Source: Inia geoffrensis (taxonomy: Eukaryota > Chordata > Mammalia > Artiodactyla > Iniidae). From it: a stretch of DNA of 64,000 nt. Each line of letters begins with the position of its first letter. The stretch's first letter is position 1. The notes below the pieces were generated by a model. That model was not told the origin of the DNA. It did not search any database and worked only from the letters and a program-made list of their open reading frames with translations. Positions 45,875-58,879 of the stretch are shown piece after piece. The DNA is taken from contig CM070910.1 of the NCBI GenBank assembly GCA_036417435.1, positions 66,620,784 through 66,684,783 of the forward strand. Direction: 5' to 3'. Position numbers and translations under genes: made by a program.

Positions 45875-45910
<36 letters not shown>
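45875..45910. repeat. (TG)n microsatellite, 18 units
   Basis: Uninterrupted TG run. With the preceding gcgtgcatgcacacg it makes about 50 bp of mostly alternating purine-pyrimidine sequence, a Z-DNA-prone pattern. Confidence 0.97.
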
Positions 45911-45911
<1 letters not shown>

Positions 45912-46529
45912 TTTTTTTCTCCATATGCATTACAGTTGTATGTAATGATTGTGAGTAAAGTTAATTCTTAGAAAGGAGCAGTCTTGCCTTATACATATTA
46001 ATAAATGCTTTCTTTGAGAAGCAGTGACAGCCCTTGATACATTTTTGACGAAAATGAAAGGGGAAAAAAACCAGCACCACTATTAAGAACACCCCTGAGG
46101 TGATGGAGAGCCACATCTTTGATCCATCAGCTCTCGGTCTCAATGCACACACTTATTAACTCACCTGTGCACCAAGAATTAGAATGAGCTCCTTCTCTAG
46201 ACACATATTCTTAACAGCAGTCCCAACAGACATCCTGGAACCAAAAGCAGGGCTTCCATGTGCGCTGTGGTGTAATTTTCTCACAGTCTCACAGTACAGT
46301 TTGTACCGACAGCATCTCTCAGCAGATTAGAGACAGGCAGCATGGAAGTGATCGTTAAAAAGCTTGGCAAGGCCAAAAGGGTGGAAAAAATATCTCGGCT
46401 CCAAGCAAAACACTGTCCTTTACTAAGAGAAGGGCATGAGGTTGTGCCTTCCAAATTATTGCCTCAAAGATAACAAACTATCTGAAATAGATACACAGAG
46501 ACAAATGAGTGCCGACTCCAGATATCCAC
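45911..46529. other. unique sequence
   Basis: No gene or named repeat recognised. Confidence 0.4.
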
Positions 46530-46650
46530 ATTTATATGACTACTGTGCCTTTTCCTCTGAGAGACTCAGAGTGCTTTGCAAACACTGTCTCATTAATCCG
46601 CTCCAACTCCCTGAGAGGAAGTTGGGTGATGGCAAGTATTATTAGGCCAC
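46530..46650 (+). mobile_element. MIR-family remnant
   Basis: Contains agagtgctttgcaaacactg, tctcattaatccgctccaac and gagaggaagttgggtgatgg, matching the 5' half of the MIR core in order. Confidence 0.6.
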
Positions 46651-47104
46651 TGTAGTTAGAGAAGCAGGAGCACAAAGAAACCCAACTACGCGCTGCAAAG
46701 GTTCAAGAATGAAATGCTTCGACTCATAGGACAAAAGCATCCGCTACAGCAGGATGGTAATATAGAACAAATACTAAAAAGGAAAGGGGATGCAAATTAT
46801 CCTGTATTTTATCTTCCCTTTGCTGTTTATCATGAGTGTATGAGTCAAGGTTCTTGGATCCACAAGAAAAGGATGCCACAGTGATGAGAGGTGATTGCAG
46901 GAACACTGGAAAGAGGGAGGCGGCCTGGGGAACTGTCTCGTCTGCTGCAGGAGCATTAGGGGTCCCAGGGCTTCTGACTGCAAGGGACCTGGGGATAGAA
47001 GCGCAGCAGGAGTCACAGCGATCACCTGGCTCAAGGAGTCTGTTTGCTCTTTGTCTACCTCATAGCACTCCTGTTTTCCAAAAAAATAATAACAATAATA
47101 GCTA
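46651..47104. other. unique sequence or unplaced LTR
   Basis: The stretch 46840-47050 (tatgagtcaaggttcttgg, ggaactgtctcgtctgctgc) may be a decayed reversed LTR end, but the family is unclear. Ends in an ATA/ACA-rich run. Confidence 0.35.
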
Positions 47105-47583
47105 ATTCCACTGGTTAGCTATTGCTGCATAACAAACCACAAAAACTTCAGGGCCTTTAAACAGTGATCACTTACTAGCACTCATCCATCTGTGCGTTGG
47201 CTCAAGTTCAGCTGATCTGGGCTGGGTTCTCTGGGTGGCTCTGCTTCAGGCTGCAAGGTCTGAGGTGGCCCCACTTCCCATTATGGGCCTGGGCGACTCG
47301 GCTCTTTGTGGCTCTCTTCCTCCTTGGAAAAGGGGGCTAGCTGGCACCTCTTCTTTCCATGGTGGTGGTCAAGAGGGAAGGCAGAAACACACAAAATTTC
47401 CAATGCCAAAGGTCAGAGCTAACCATAGTCAATTTCACCCACATGCCATTGGCCAGACTGAATCATGCGGCCAAGCCTAAATTTAAGGAGTGGACTGTGC
47501 ACTAACTCCAGGTTGGGGTCAAAACGGGGTGTGGACGAAAAGAGGGGTAAAGACATTTGGGGCCAATAATTTCATCTACCTCT
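47105..47583 (-). mobile_element. MLT1-like MaLR LTR
   Basis: Reversed MLT1 order on the plus strand: ggttagctattgctgcataa, caaaccacaaaaacttcagg, ctcaagttcagctgatctgg, ctgggttctctgggtggct, ccacatgccattggccagac, taaatttaaggagtggac and ggccaataatttcatctacc. Old and non-coding. Confidence 0.8.
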
Positions 47584-47745
47584 TTAATATTATCAGACAT
47601 ATACCATGAGCCAGTACTGTGATTGGTCTTTTCCTACACTAACTCATTCACTTAACTCTTACAACATGTCTTGAGAAAGATATTATGCATATTTAGGAGA
47701 CAAGGAGTCTGAGGCTTAGAGAGGTTTGGAAATGCATAGATTCCC
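47584..47745 (+). mobile_element. MIR SINE remnant
   Basis: Forward MIR: taccatgagccagtactgtg, tcacttaactcttacaacat, atttaggagacaaggagtct and gaggcttagagaggtttgg. Confidence 0.75.
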
Positions 47746-48379
47746 ACCATCCTATAATGGAATATCTCTTAGGGAGGAGTTCACGTGAAACCCATTCAGA
47801 GGCAGGCATCTGAGATGGCCACCTTCTACACGGCCGCCTTCAACAGTGCCCAGACCTTGGGTGCAGTCAGCTGTGACTAGCATAGCAAGACTGAGATTGC
47901 TAAAATGATAAGATCTGAGCCATAGCCCCTGTGCAGAAGAGAACCTTTGGAGCTGATAGTCTCAGAACAGGGCTATGGAATAGGCTTCATAACCTGCCCA
48001 GGTAAGTGAAATTCTTTAATGTTTATCCATGTCCCAAAGAGCAGCTTCCGGCCAAGTGAAAAAGATAGGCTAAAATCTATAGCTTCATTAGGAGACTCTG
48101 ACCAGAGTTGCCCTCAGGGAATCCACTGGACAGGAGAAGCTAATACATAAAAAATAGAAGAGTCACATAATATGTAATCCAGTACTTAATAAGGATATCA
48201 AGAGTTTTTGAACTAAATCTTTTAAAATGAGCGCAACTGTTTTCTGCCCTCTCCCACCCTTTCCTCAGCTACACAAAAAACACACAAGCATGCGCACACA
48301 GAGGCAGGCACACCGCAAGGACAAAGACAAAATGTCTGCCTGGGTGAAAGAAGGAGTCTGAAGTCTAAACTTTCAAAAG
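47746..48379. other. unique sequence
   Basis: No gene or repeat recognised. Confidence 0.4.
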
Positions 48380-48610
48380 GTGTCAGGAAACATTCATCAA
48401 ATGGCTCCTATATGCCACGGAATTTACCTAACAACTTTACAGTTGTTATGAATATATAACACATATAATATATGTTGTTATATATATGTCTGCAGTACCA
48501 TTTTAGAGAAAAGTAAACTGAGACTTGAAAGAAGGGTCTCACATCCAGGAAGAGGTAGAGCCAGGATTCGCACCCTGATGTGTATGTTTCAGAGCGCATG
48601 TTCCTTCCTG
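48380..48610 (+). mobile_element. MIR SINE remnant with AT insertion
   Basis: Forward MIR: aaatggctcctatatgccac, ttttagagaaaagtaaactg, agacttgaaagaagggtctc, gtagagccaggattcgcacc, tcagagcgcatgttccttcc. A TATAA-rich palindromic stretch (48449-48489) replaces part of the core. Confidence 0.8.
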
Positions 48611-51600
48611 ATCTGGGATTGAGTAGTATTGGTTATTAGAGATAAGCAGTATTTTCAGTTTAACAAGCCTTCATTCAAAGTCTCCTCAAACATCAGCCTT
48701 GTATTATACTGCCTTGAGGAATGAGAAAAGATTGAGATCACCCTTAAGTGGAACTGGGTGCAACAGGAAATATAAGATGAAGACGGGTCATGATTTGAGG
48801 CTGGGGACGTAGTATGAGAAGAAAAGTGGCCACCACGGGAACGTAACTGACATTTCCCACCCTGTCTCACTGGCCTGCCTTACCCGAAGTCCTCAGATTT
48901 TTACAATAGTGTTATACCCCCTACCGCTGTATGTGGAACAGGGGCTCCAATTATTTTAATTGGACATTTAGTAAAACATTTGGACCCTAAGATACTGGAT
49001 GACTTGGGTACATTTGGGTGCCCTTGGAAGTAACTTGAAATTCTTCAAGCCCATGAGTCTCTATAATCGTCTGAAAAGTCTAAGGAAATCAGACCATAAC
49101 ACTTGACCATGTTGAGGAACCAGACTCCTCCATCTCAAACCCAGCATGTGTTTCCCCTCACTTCTCTCTCTATCCTAGAGGGTCAGGTGTACACCACTAT
49201 AAAAATCAGGCCCTCTTCTAACAATGGAAAGCTTAAATCAATGGGATCCTATTTCTCAGAGATGTTTAAATACTTTTAATTAGCCAGTATAGAAAAAAAG
49301 TCAAATACTGGGCTTCAAAAACTTTAATGTCAGTCAGTGGCTCATTAATGACCCACGTTAAGAGAGAAAACAGCAAAAAGAAATGCTGGAGGCAAGAACC
49401 AACTCATTCATTCTGCACCACCGCTATGGTGTCACAACAAGGTTAACGTATAATAACATAGAACTTCTCCTCCGGACAAGAAGCGATCGTCGCCCTGAAG
49501 AAGCTTAAAATCAAGTAGCTCCGTTTCATAGCGCAGGCCGGTTCATTCTCATGGTGGCAGATGCGTTGGCAGTTTCTGGAGGCAATAGCACGATCTTTGG
49601 AAACCCAGGCCTAAAGCGCTGTGTGTCTCCAAGAATAAGTCTCCCATAATATTCACACAGATGATCACTTTCCAGGGTTGATAATAAACTACAGGCAAGG
49701 CATTAAAACATGAAACCCTTCAAAGCAGTGAACAGTTCTGGGTAAGGTGAACAGTGAGGAAGAAAACTGAGGCGGAAGAAAAGCAGCAACTGCCATTTGC
49801 AATTCATAAAACTAAAGAGTATCCCCTCACTATGAGGAGCCTGTGGCACATACGAACTTTCAACCTTTAGTTTTCTACTTCATTTTAAACGGTTGACTGG
49901 AAGTTCTGACACGTCTTAAGTTAAAAGTATCCTTAAGAAGTATTATTAAAATTCATGGGTCTTTTTAAAGAGTATTGCTCACTTATGGCGGTATGACCAC
50001 CATGAAATGTGATTTGCCAGGCCAGATGCCCCAGCTGGGATAGAGGCCATTTCTGCCTTCATACAACGTCACCTAACACTGCTCATATTTTACTTCACTG
50101 CTGTTCACTTCATTTAATTAAAGCCCGAGGGAACAAATAATCTATATTAAAACAATTCTATAATTAATTTACTTTAAATAGGTATTATTGAAGAATTCAA
50201 TCCCTACTTGTCGCGGGTTCTTAACTTTTTAGCGTAATGAACTTTAACACAAATCGTCTGGCACCTAGGACCCATGACTTGACACTTGTAAGCAGGTGCC
50301 CAGATTTATCAGCCTGCTGGGGGAAAAAAAAAAACCCCACCATTCCTAGTCACTCTCTCCTAAGGAATTAAACAGATGAAGCAAGTTTGGGTAGGCAGAT
50401 CCATTTTCAAACTTGCTAAATCCACCCAAAGCCATGAATTTTTAGAAAACCATTGGCGATTATCATCATTTATCATGTTCATCTTACAGTAAAGGAAATG
50501 GTATTGGATGATTAATTATATAGATTTTATGCACTTAAGTGGGACTGGAAAGAAGAAAAAGAGAACTTGAAAAGGCCCAACAACTTCTAAGAGAAAACAG
50601 TCTTGGAATATTCTGAGATTGGGAAAGAAATAGTCCTCGGAGCCAGTATATTTGAATATGTATTTTATCTAAGGTTTAGTGTTCTGTACAGTTGTGGATC
50701 AGACTTAGTTCTAGCAAGATGCTTAGAACTAAGAATATCCTATTTACTGAATGACCTATATTATATAAATACATTTGATTCCTCAATTTTAAAATGACAT
50801 CAGATGCTTTTTGATTTTTAAAGCCCCTACTGGCTCAAAATATAACTCTCATTTCCTCGTTATTTTACTTTTTTTTCTACCCCCTACTAAAATTGTTAGG
50901 AACAGAAAAACCCCATCACATTGTGAAGAGAAACACTGCCTCAAGATCTAAGCCTTTCTACCACAGAAATCCATATGCATCTTACTTACTAAATCAGAGC
51001 AAGAGCCAGGAGATAGGTATGGTCTGCGGCAGCTTCCCTAAGTGACTCACACTGAGAACTCAGGCAGAATTCAGGGACAATGTGTTAGAGGCTAAGAACA
51101 CACCTATGAAGTGGCTGGGCTCAAAGAGAGCATTCAGGGAATGATAAAATATAGCGCGGAGCCCAAGGTGTGTGTGTTATATACTCATGACACTTTTTTT
51201 TTACAGGAAAATTGAGAAGACTAATCCTGTCTTTCACAGAGATGCAAATAAAGATGGCTGTGGAAAGGGCTGAAGCTAGCAAGGAACAGAGCAGTCTCCC
51301 AGCTAGTCCAGAAGAAAATAAACTGATGAGCTCAACAAAATATTTCAAAGTGACAGGAATGGATTTGATCTAAACAAGGGAGCAAAGGCCACTGCGGGAC
51401 AGGGGGAAGGGTGTTTTCATGTTGAAGGAGAACTAAATACTTGCATCTTTTCCATCTTTAAAAAAAACAACAACAAAACACTACACAGTTATGCATGGGA
51501 TCTTAACAAAAATCAATACTATAGTATTGCAACATTCCACATTCCCTGCAGGATCAGCAGAATTGAGTTTGATGCTATACTACTTTCCGGGTATGGGATG

Positions 51601-51627
51601 ATATATGGCTAGGAAAAAGTGAATCTT
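48611..51627. other. long unique stretch
   Basis: About 3 kb with no named repeat, few simple repeats (an A-run at 50327-50335) and no supported gene. A small CpG-containing patch lies near 49480-49620. Confidence 0.4.
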
Positions 51628-51641
51628 AATAATTAAAAGGG

Positions 51642-51749
51642 TGGTGGTGGGATGAACTGGGAGACTGGGATTGACATATACACACTAATATGTATAAAAT
51701 AGATAACTAATAAGAACCTGCTGTATAAAAAAATAAAATAAAATTCAAA
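51642..51749 (+). mobile_element. very short L1 3'-end insertion
   Basis: Only the last 110 bp or so of a cetartiodactyl L1: gggatgaactgggagactgg, tgacatatacacactaatat, aaaatagataactaataag, aacctgctgtataaaa, then an A-rich tail. An imperfect direct repeat (aataattaaaaggg near 51628 and aatcattaaaagggg near 51752) flanks it. Confidence 0.88.
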
Positions 51750-51765
51750 AATAATCATTAAAAGG

Positions 51766-54700
51766 GGCTTCATCAAAAATAATAATAAAAAAACCTTCCT
51801 CTCTTTACTTGGCAATTGTATGCAGCAATTAATGATGTGTTTGGATTTCTCAATATGCTGTAAAGGCAAACGTTTTGACTCTCCTTGAGTCATTATAATT
51901 CTCGTATTACATTATCATTCTAGTTTTAATAACTCCCAAGATAATCTTTTCTAAAGAGAAATACTTTTCTTTTTCTATTTATAGATTAAAACAAAGGAAT
52001 TTTTATGTGTTTGTTTTAAATAGCAACTTTGTGTGGCTAGGGTTTTATTATGTTACTAAAGATGAACACTTTTTAAAAATCAACCACAGTGTAAGTGGTA
52101 TAGTTCAAAATCAACTGTTTGGCCTCATGAAAAAAAAACCACCTCAAAACTATAGTATATTTAAGTCTCCTAAGGGAGACTATCTTGAGGACTCATTTGG
52201 GACAAATTCTAGAATGCAGTTGTTAAGGGTATTATGGTTTTCATGTTTCTACCAGGCATGAGATATAACTCTCCATCACAGCAACCAGGACATTTCAAGT
52301 GAACCTCGACTGCTGTGTCTAAATAGTCGGAATTAAAGAGGAAAGGAAATCTGTGCGATACTTGACCCTGTCAGGCAAAAGAAGATTCACAAGCCTATTA
52401 TTTTATAAATGCAAGAAAGTGCATATGAGCATAACTCATCTTCCAAGTCCCATTTATTAAAGTTAAGTGAAATCTTTTCTTTATAGATCTTTTGCTCAAA
52501 ATATTTTCCTTTCAATTTTTATGAATAGTCATTAGTTTTCATAGTTTAACATGTTGAGACATATTTGGTGGTAGTTTACTAAATAGCATGATTTATTTCA
52601 CAGGTGGGGAATGTATATTTGTTAAATGTATTCATGGATGTTTCTCTTCTAAGGAACTATATATTTTCCCTCTGCAGAAATACACAGGAAATCTCTCTTT
52701 CCTACTCAACACACATCTTCACGGTGACTAAAGGATGCTAGAGTTTCTCAGACAGATAAATCTCTGGGATTCAAATGCCCTGCTTCTTCAAAACTAGGTC
52801 TGTTTGGGTCTACCAATTAAAATTGCCTTAGAAATTGTATGAGAAATTTTCTGCATACAGAATGTATGTTGGAGACCATGAGCACATCTCGGCCCTTGTA
52901 TTGCCCACCCACCAAGTAAAACTGAAACATGGAAGAACCATGTAAAGAATAAAAATCAGATTCTTTTCTTCTGTTTAAGGAGACACATAGCTGCCTCTCA
53001 ATGAATTGAAGACACAGGTGCTAATCATCTAAAACAAAATTTAAGCCCAAACTATTTAACCAGGACTCTATGATACTATACATAGGTGCTTATATACTCT
53101 GATGTACATTTATATCAGAATTAAAGTCTTGATTTTATAAGGTGGGTAATATTGTGAAATAATAAAATATTTTCTCCCTCACCAACTTGCCTATTAAAAC
53201 AACTTTTTAATTCTGTGTCCCCTGCCTCAGGGGAGGGATATATTCAAAAATATCATTTGGTTTCCAGAAGACTAAACCCAGTTAAGAGACTATATTAGGT
53301 GCCAAAACTAGAAGAATATTTCAACCGGGTTGGAGACCAGGAGGAAAAGAAAAAAAAAAAAAAAAAAAAGGGTTTGGGGTTCTTGGGGAAGGGGCAAGAT
53401 CTGAGGAGCTATGCAGACAAGAACAAGCCACATCTTAGCAAAAGGCTTCCAGTGCCCAAGAGCCAAGTGGGAGCAGAATAGTCATCCACAGACGCTCACT
53501 CTTCATCGGAGGGAGCACCACCCTTCACAGAGGCCCAGAGAGCAGCGACTGTGCAGGGTCCTTCCTGCATGAAGGGCAAAGGATGGCCCCTCGTGAGCAG
53601 CAGCTCCTGGTGTGGCACTGCCCAACAGGAGTGATGCCTCCATGTGCCCTGGACATGGTTCATTCCCTGTCTCACTCGCTCTGAGCCGAGTACTACCAGC
53701 TCTTAACATCCCATAGCCCTAAGAGAAGGGCTTGGAGCCCAAATGCCTAATGGGGTGGGATGGTGCACCTATTCCAGGACACCATGAAGAGAGATGGTGG
53801 TTATCCACAGCCCTCACATGTGATTTATTTGGGCTGTGTTAAAATTCATTTGTAGCAAATATTCTAAATTCCAGAGACTACATCTTGTCCCCACTCCCAC
53901 CCAGGGAGCCTGCTGTGTTAAGGAAGAACATCGACTGAGGACTTAACTTTCCACAGGTAGTCCCAAATGTGCAAAATGCCACGTGAGGAAGGGAGATCAC
54001 AATTTGACCTTATGGAAGATCCCTGTAAAAAAACGTGGCAACCTACCTCAGGGGCATCACACTGAAGTAAAGGACGAGAGGAAGAGGACAAAGATGCAGC
54101 CTCAGCTGTGCACTGCACACCCCAGGTCTTAAAACATCTTTCCTCATCACAGCTGGACTCACCCGCTCCCTCCCTCTGCCGTATTTCTTCGGTATATCTG
54201 GGGCTTCACTGCTCGGTGACGCATGCACCTGTGCAGTTAACAGGCTAAAGTTTCACTAACTGAGCATCTTTCAAAGAAGGAAAAAGAAATGATTAGGGGA
54301 TATATTCTTCATGTAGGAAATTAAAAAAAAGTATCTCTGACTTGACCTCTGAAGGCCTGGTCTTCAGAGATGTTAGAGCCTATTCAGGGACACAAATACT
54401 TAATAACTGAGAGAGATGACATCCACACAACCACACTTCTACTGCACACAGTCTATTTGTCTCCCGGGGAGCTCTCCACGCTGAATTATTTAGTTTTCAT
54501 CATTTTTGATTTTGTAAAGGTTAGATGTCAGATGCTGATAGTGATATTAGAGAGGATGAAGAAATCAATCTTAAAGTCATTCTGAAGCAGAATGGGAAAT
54601 GCAGTTTGTCAAGTTGGTCCAGTAAGTGCCACGTTTCCTCCGACCCTTAAAGCATTGACTCAAAAATTACAAGTGTATCATAATGCTTCTCTGGGCAGCA

Positions 54701-54864
54701 CTGCCTTTGGGGCTTCTGCAGGACCTTTCTTAGGAAAGAGGAACACAACAGCCAGCCCACTCATGCACTCTTGTTCACTAATTCACTCATTTTCTTGTTC
54801 ATTCATATTTTGAGCAAGCGCATGTGTCTAGAAGGTCCACAGAGAGACAAATGCCTGAGCTGCC
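51766..54864. other. long unique stretch
   Basis: About 3.1 kb, no supported gene. Contains an AAT/A-rich run at 51775-51795 and a 20-A run at 53350-53369 in purine-rich DNA. GC rises at 53400-54250 but no CpG island or promoter is evident. Confidence 0.4.
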
Positions 54865-55110
54865 GCTTTAAGATCAAGTAGGCACCTGCCAGGTGGCCAG
54901 TGGGAAAGGGGGAAGGATTCCAGGCAGAGAGATGAGCATCTGCAAAGGGACAAGGCACAGCAGGGCATGCTGGGAAAACTCCAAGTGCTTCAGGATTGAT
55001 GGGCCAGAGAGTGCCATGGTTAGAGACCTGAGGGAGATGTGGCTGGAAGTGAGAGCGGAGCCAGACCACCAAGAGCCTTTCGTGTCATGCAAAGAAATTA
55101 GCACAATCCC
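54865..55110 (-). mobile_element. L2 LINE fragment
   Basis: Contains attccaggcagagagatgag, catctgcaaagggacaaggc, gagatgtggctggaagtgag and agagcctttcgtgtcatgc, the reverse-complement order of the L2 3' part. Diverged. Confidence 0.55.
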
Positions 55111-55504
55111 TTAGGTCCCAGCGGGGCAAGGTTGAGACAGCAGAACTATTAGAAGGCTGCTGCTGACAGTGGCAGAAAGAACATGTATTTAGAATTTGAC
55201 TCTGAAAAAATTCCAGCAACAGAGTAAGTGCCGGTTCTTCACTTGACACCACGTGATCATAATTGCAGGCTTTGTTCTGCCTCCCATCCGTACGGAATGC
55301 GACTTACCTGGCCCACTCTACAAACTTTTAACTTGAATGTCAGTGTGGGACCCAAGTGGTACAGACCCTTCTCCTTCACAACCAAATTGCTAACGTGGCA
55401 ACTTATAAAGGCAGCCAAGAAAATTAACTGAGAAAACTCGGAAATGAACCCCATAGAGTTTACCAAAGAATTAACCTGTACAAAAACGCACCAGAGAAGC
55501 AGAA
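55111..55504. other. unique sequence
   Basis: No gene or named repeat recognised. Confidence 0.4.
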
Positions 55505-55575
55505 ACAGAAACTAACACACCATTGTAAAGCAATTATACTCCCATGAAGATGTTAAAAAAACAAAACAAAACAGA
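55505..55575 (+). mobile_element. L1 3'-terminal fragment
   Basis: Has only the last segment of a cetartiodactyl L1: cagaaactaacacaccattg, taaagcaattatactccc, then an A-rich (ACAAA)n tail. No clear target duplication. Confidence 0.8.
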
Positions 55576-57045
55576 AGTATCTTGCAAATCTATAAGGTAA
55601 TTCTGGGACCAACTGCATGCCTTCCTCAGGGGGCCATTGGTGAATTCCCTAGTCAAGAAAAGACTTATAGGAGGGGAAGTGTTCACATCCCTTTCCAGCA
55701 GGCTTCCAGTTCTCAAATGAGAGCTGCCTGCAGTCCCTTCTGTGTCCCGTGCTGCATCACTGCCTCAGAACTGATAGGCATCCCATGTCATCCAGGTGAC
55801 AGGTCCCTTCCTTGCACTGGTGCTGATGATAGCAGAAAACTCTTGGTTTCTCTCTGGACAATTGTTCTAAGATCCAACATGGAGATAAAAGTTTAAATCA
55901 ACTGCATTTCTAAAACATTAGTTATTTGTGCTATGCTAATGAAAGGATTCGTGCAAATGCTAGGAAGTCAGAGCACATAACTCTTGCCCTAAAAGTTCAA
56001 TATGAAATGCGCCTGCTGCAAATGCCAACCCTCCCTTGCACCTGTCTACTAGGAGGGCGGCTGAAATGAGCCTTTCTGGCTGTTTCAAGGAAGAGAGCAA
56101 ATTCTGCTCTGAGTTCAACTAAAAGAGTTTTCCTTCCATTACCTGAAAGCCTCCATCATATTTTCTTCCATGGGCATGCTAACACCCACCCTCAACCACA
56201 ACTACTGAGACATCTTATGTCCCGTAACACAGCCTCCATGTTCCCCATGTGTAAAATGGAGAAAGCAGAATCTCCATCTAGCCCCTAGCACTAAGATCAC
56301 TACCTCGTGGTAAATAACAGAGGAAGCCAAGAATTTCCTTATCCGTGGTCAATAAAACCAGATTCGTTGCCACCAGTAATTACCATAAAAGACTTCTCTA
56401 TTAAACTCCAAGTTCTAAGTCTGTCCTGTAATTATTTCGTTAGCACAAAAGCAGAATTAAAGGATGAATGAAGTTAGGACACTGACCCAACCTATAGATA
56501 TGTTATAAAGTGTTAAACAACAAGCACCCAACTGCCCACTATCTGAGCAAAACAGGCACAAGTTTTGGCAGTTCCCTTAAACCTCCTGGCGGAGTGGATG
56601 CGGGGCAAGCAGAAAGCCTTAATCACAGATGCGAACTCTGGCGATGCATTTGATAGCAAAGTCTCTCCCCTTCATGCATGCATTAGTGTGGCAGCCAGAA
56701 GAGAAGCAGATTTTTCCTGTTGGCGGAAACCATATGCTTCTGCGTAACAGCAGAGATAAAATTCAACTCTGTCGCAGCCTGCTCTGTTCAATTCCTTTTT
56801 CCAACCTCCTCATTTCAGATGAGTTCCCAGGTATGAATTGACTGCAGACCCTTCTTTGCCCCAAGAGCTGGGTTTTGAGACGGAGAGAGGTTGCTGAGCA
56901 TGTCTCCACTCGGTTTGATGGATCCATAGAGTGGTTATTTAAATGGGCTGTTGTTCCAGGCTTGTCTGGAATGTCTGTAAAGCATATGACAGAATTCTCC
57001 ATCTCTTCTGAATTCCCTTTTCTTGGTCAGTTATGAACAGACAAG
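55576..57045. other. unique sequence
   Basis: About 1.5 kb without a named repeat or supported gene. A 104-codon frame at 55582-55896 matches nothing known. Confidence 0.4.
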
Positions 57046-57074
57046 TTTTTTTTTTTTCTTTCTTTCTTTCTTTT
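57046..57074. repeat. T-run and (TTTC)n
   Basis: Twelve T's followed by about four TTTC units. It resembles the reversed tail of a retroposon, but no body is recognisable to the right. Confidence 0.85.
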
Positions 57075-57218
57075 AAATAAATCACACAGCAAAAGCTTTT
57101 GTGAGACCTGTCTCTAAACTCCGAGTCTGTGCAAAAGCCACGTAAGGAAAGCTGTCTCTCTGACAAGCAGTCATTATTTGATGATCGAGGAGGAATGTTC
57201 TTGATACAGTTTACTTTT

Positions 57219-57429
57219 TTTTTTTTTTTTTTTTTTTGCGGTACGCGGGCCTCTCACGGTTGCGGCCTCTCGTGTTGCGAAGCACAGGCTCCGGACACGC
57301 AGGCTCAGCGGCCATGGCTCACGGGCCCAGCCGCTCCGCGGCATGTGGGATCTTCCCGTACCGGGGCATGAACCCGTGTCCCCTGCATCGGCACGCGGAC
57401 TCTCCACCACTGCGCCACCAGGGAAGCCC
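57219..57429 (-). mobile_element. short CHR-type SINE
   Basis: Reverse-complement short form with a T-run of about 20. A perfect 16-bp direct repeat gatacagtttactttt lies at 57203-57218 and 57430-57445. The T-rich, uninterrupted tail suggests a young copy. Confidence 0.96.
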
Positions 57430-57445
57430 GATACAGTTTACTTTT

Positions 57446-58474
57446 CCTAGAATAAGTGTTCTAATTAACTCAAGGAAAAACTATTTCAGATCTTTGACTC
57501 AAAATTCAATCCTCCCCCGATTCTTTGGCTGCAGATTACTTTGTCCGAGGACAAACTCCTCAACCAGCTACCCTCGCAGATTTGAGACAGATAAAGAGGA
57601 ATTGAGTATTGGCAGGCAGCCCTTCTCTATTAAAAGTCAGACCTGACTCCTTTCTTTTCTTCAGACGATGGTGATTCCTTCCAAGGGGCTTCATGAAGAT
57701 CCCAGAGAGAATTCTTCTACAAATGGGATCAAGATATGCTTTTTAAAATATATTTTTTTTTCAGGCGGAGCATTCTGTCTTAGGAGTTGCCATGAAAGAA
57801 GCTAGTTTGAATAGCACATCATTATGAAATCTCCCCAAGCCTATGTTGGTACAGCTGCATCAATTGCCCCAGCCTCTGGACCTTAATTCATATCCATTCC
57901 TTACATCAAACTAAGGGCTAAGTTTTAGAGTGTTGATGCTCAGTAATTTGTACTGACTTCCTGACTCTAAAACCTACAAAATATAAAACATAGCAAATTT
58001 TTGTTTTTCTTTTCCTTATTCAAAGGATAAATGTTGATTTTTTTTTTAGCCATTTGGGTCATTTAGGCAAAATTCCTTTTCCCCAAATTAACAAAGGAGT
58101 GGAATAAAAATTGACTTGCGACTCCCCCAAGCCTCCACTTCCCAAATAATCTGAAGTTCGTAGCAGACCCGCAGTGCACACCACTGAGTCCATGAGGGAC
58201 AGACTCAGCACCCAAGAGTTACATGTACATTTAACAGGGCGTGGGCCAAACAAAATCACTCAGAAAGTAAAGTGCTCTAAAATGGAGCAAGTTGAAGATG
58301 CTAAAGCACTATGAATGTACGGAATTATGATACAGCTACTAGGGAGACTGGAGGCCTGCCCCCCCCCCCACAAGCCTCAAACCGTCTTCCTTAAACTTCC
58401 TTAAATGCCACCATTAAACACGTGAGAATTTAAATTAGCAAATTCTCCTAATGAAAATATTTTTTCAGTGATTT
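57446..58474. other. unique sequence
   Basis: No gene supported. Contains a C-run at 58361-58370. Confidence 0.4.
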
Positions 58475-58615
58475 CAATCACTTGGGGATCCTAGAATATT
58501 TTGAGAATCAAATGAAAGTGGCGGCTCCTTTCTACCGAATAAGGGACGTAGATCCCCAAATAGAGAATCTTGCATGTAATTTTAGGGGTTCATAAATCCC
58601 AGGTTAAGAGACCCA
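58475..58615 (-). mobile_element. probable hAT-Charlie MITE remnant
   Basis: Reversed, the end reads gggtctcttaacctgggatt, tatgaacccctaaaattaca, and the other end gattctcaaaatattct. This recalls a common Charlie-group MITE pattern. Terminal repeats are decayed and the family is not fixed. Confidence 0.5.
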
Positions 58616-58879
58616 ACTCCAGTGTCAGCTGACGTAATCAGATATTTTCTCTCAGTATGTAACTGAGATAAACACATTGACAGAGAAGACGGGTGGGGGG
58701 AACGGGGGTGGTGATGGAGGAATGTGGTCCCTGAGCACGCAGGGAGCAAAGGACAGGTTTTCAGGAGGACAGATGGGCAAAAAAGAAACTACTTCATACA
58801 TATCTTAGAACCAACTGGTCACATATGTAATGTGCTTTTAAAAAAGTTCTGTTGTCATGATTACTATGACATTATTTTT
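58616..58879. other. unique sequence
   Basis: Contains a G-rich patch at 58688-58715 (gacgggtggggggaacgggg) and otherwise nothing recognised. Ends in the left target duplication of the next L1. Confidence 0.45.
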
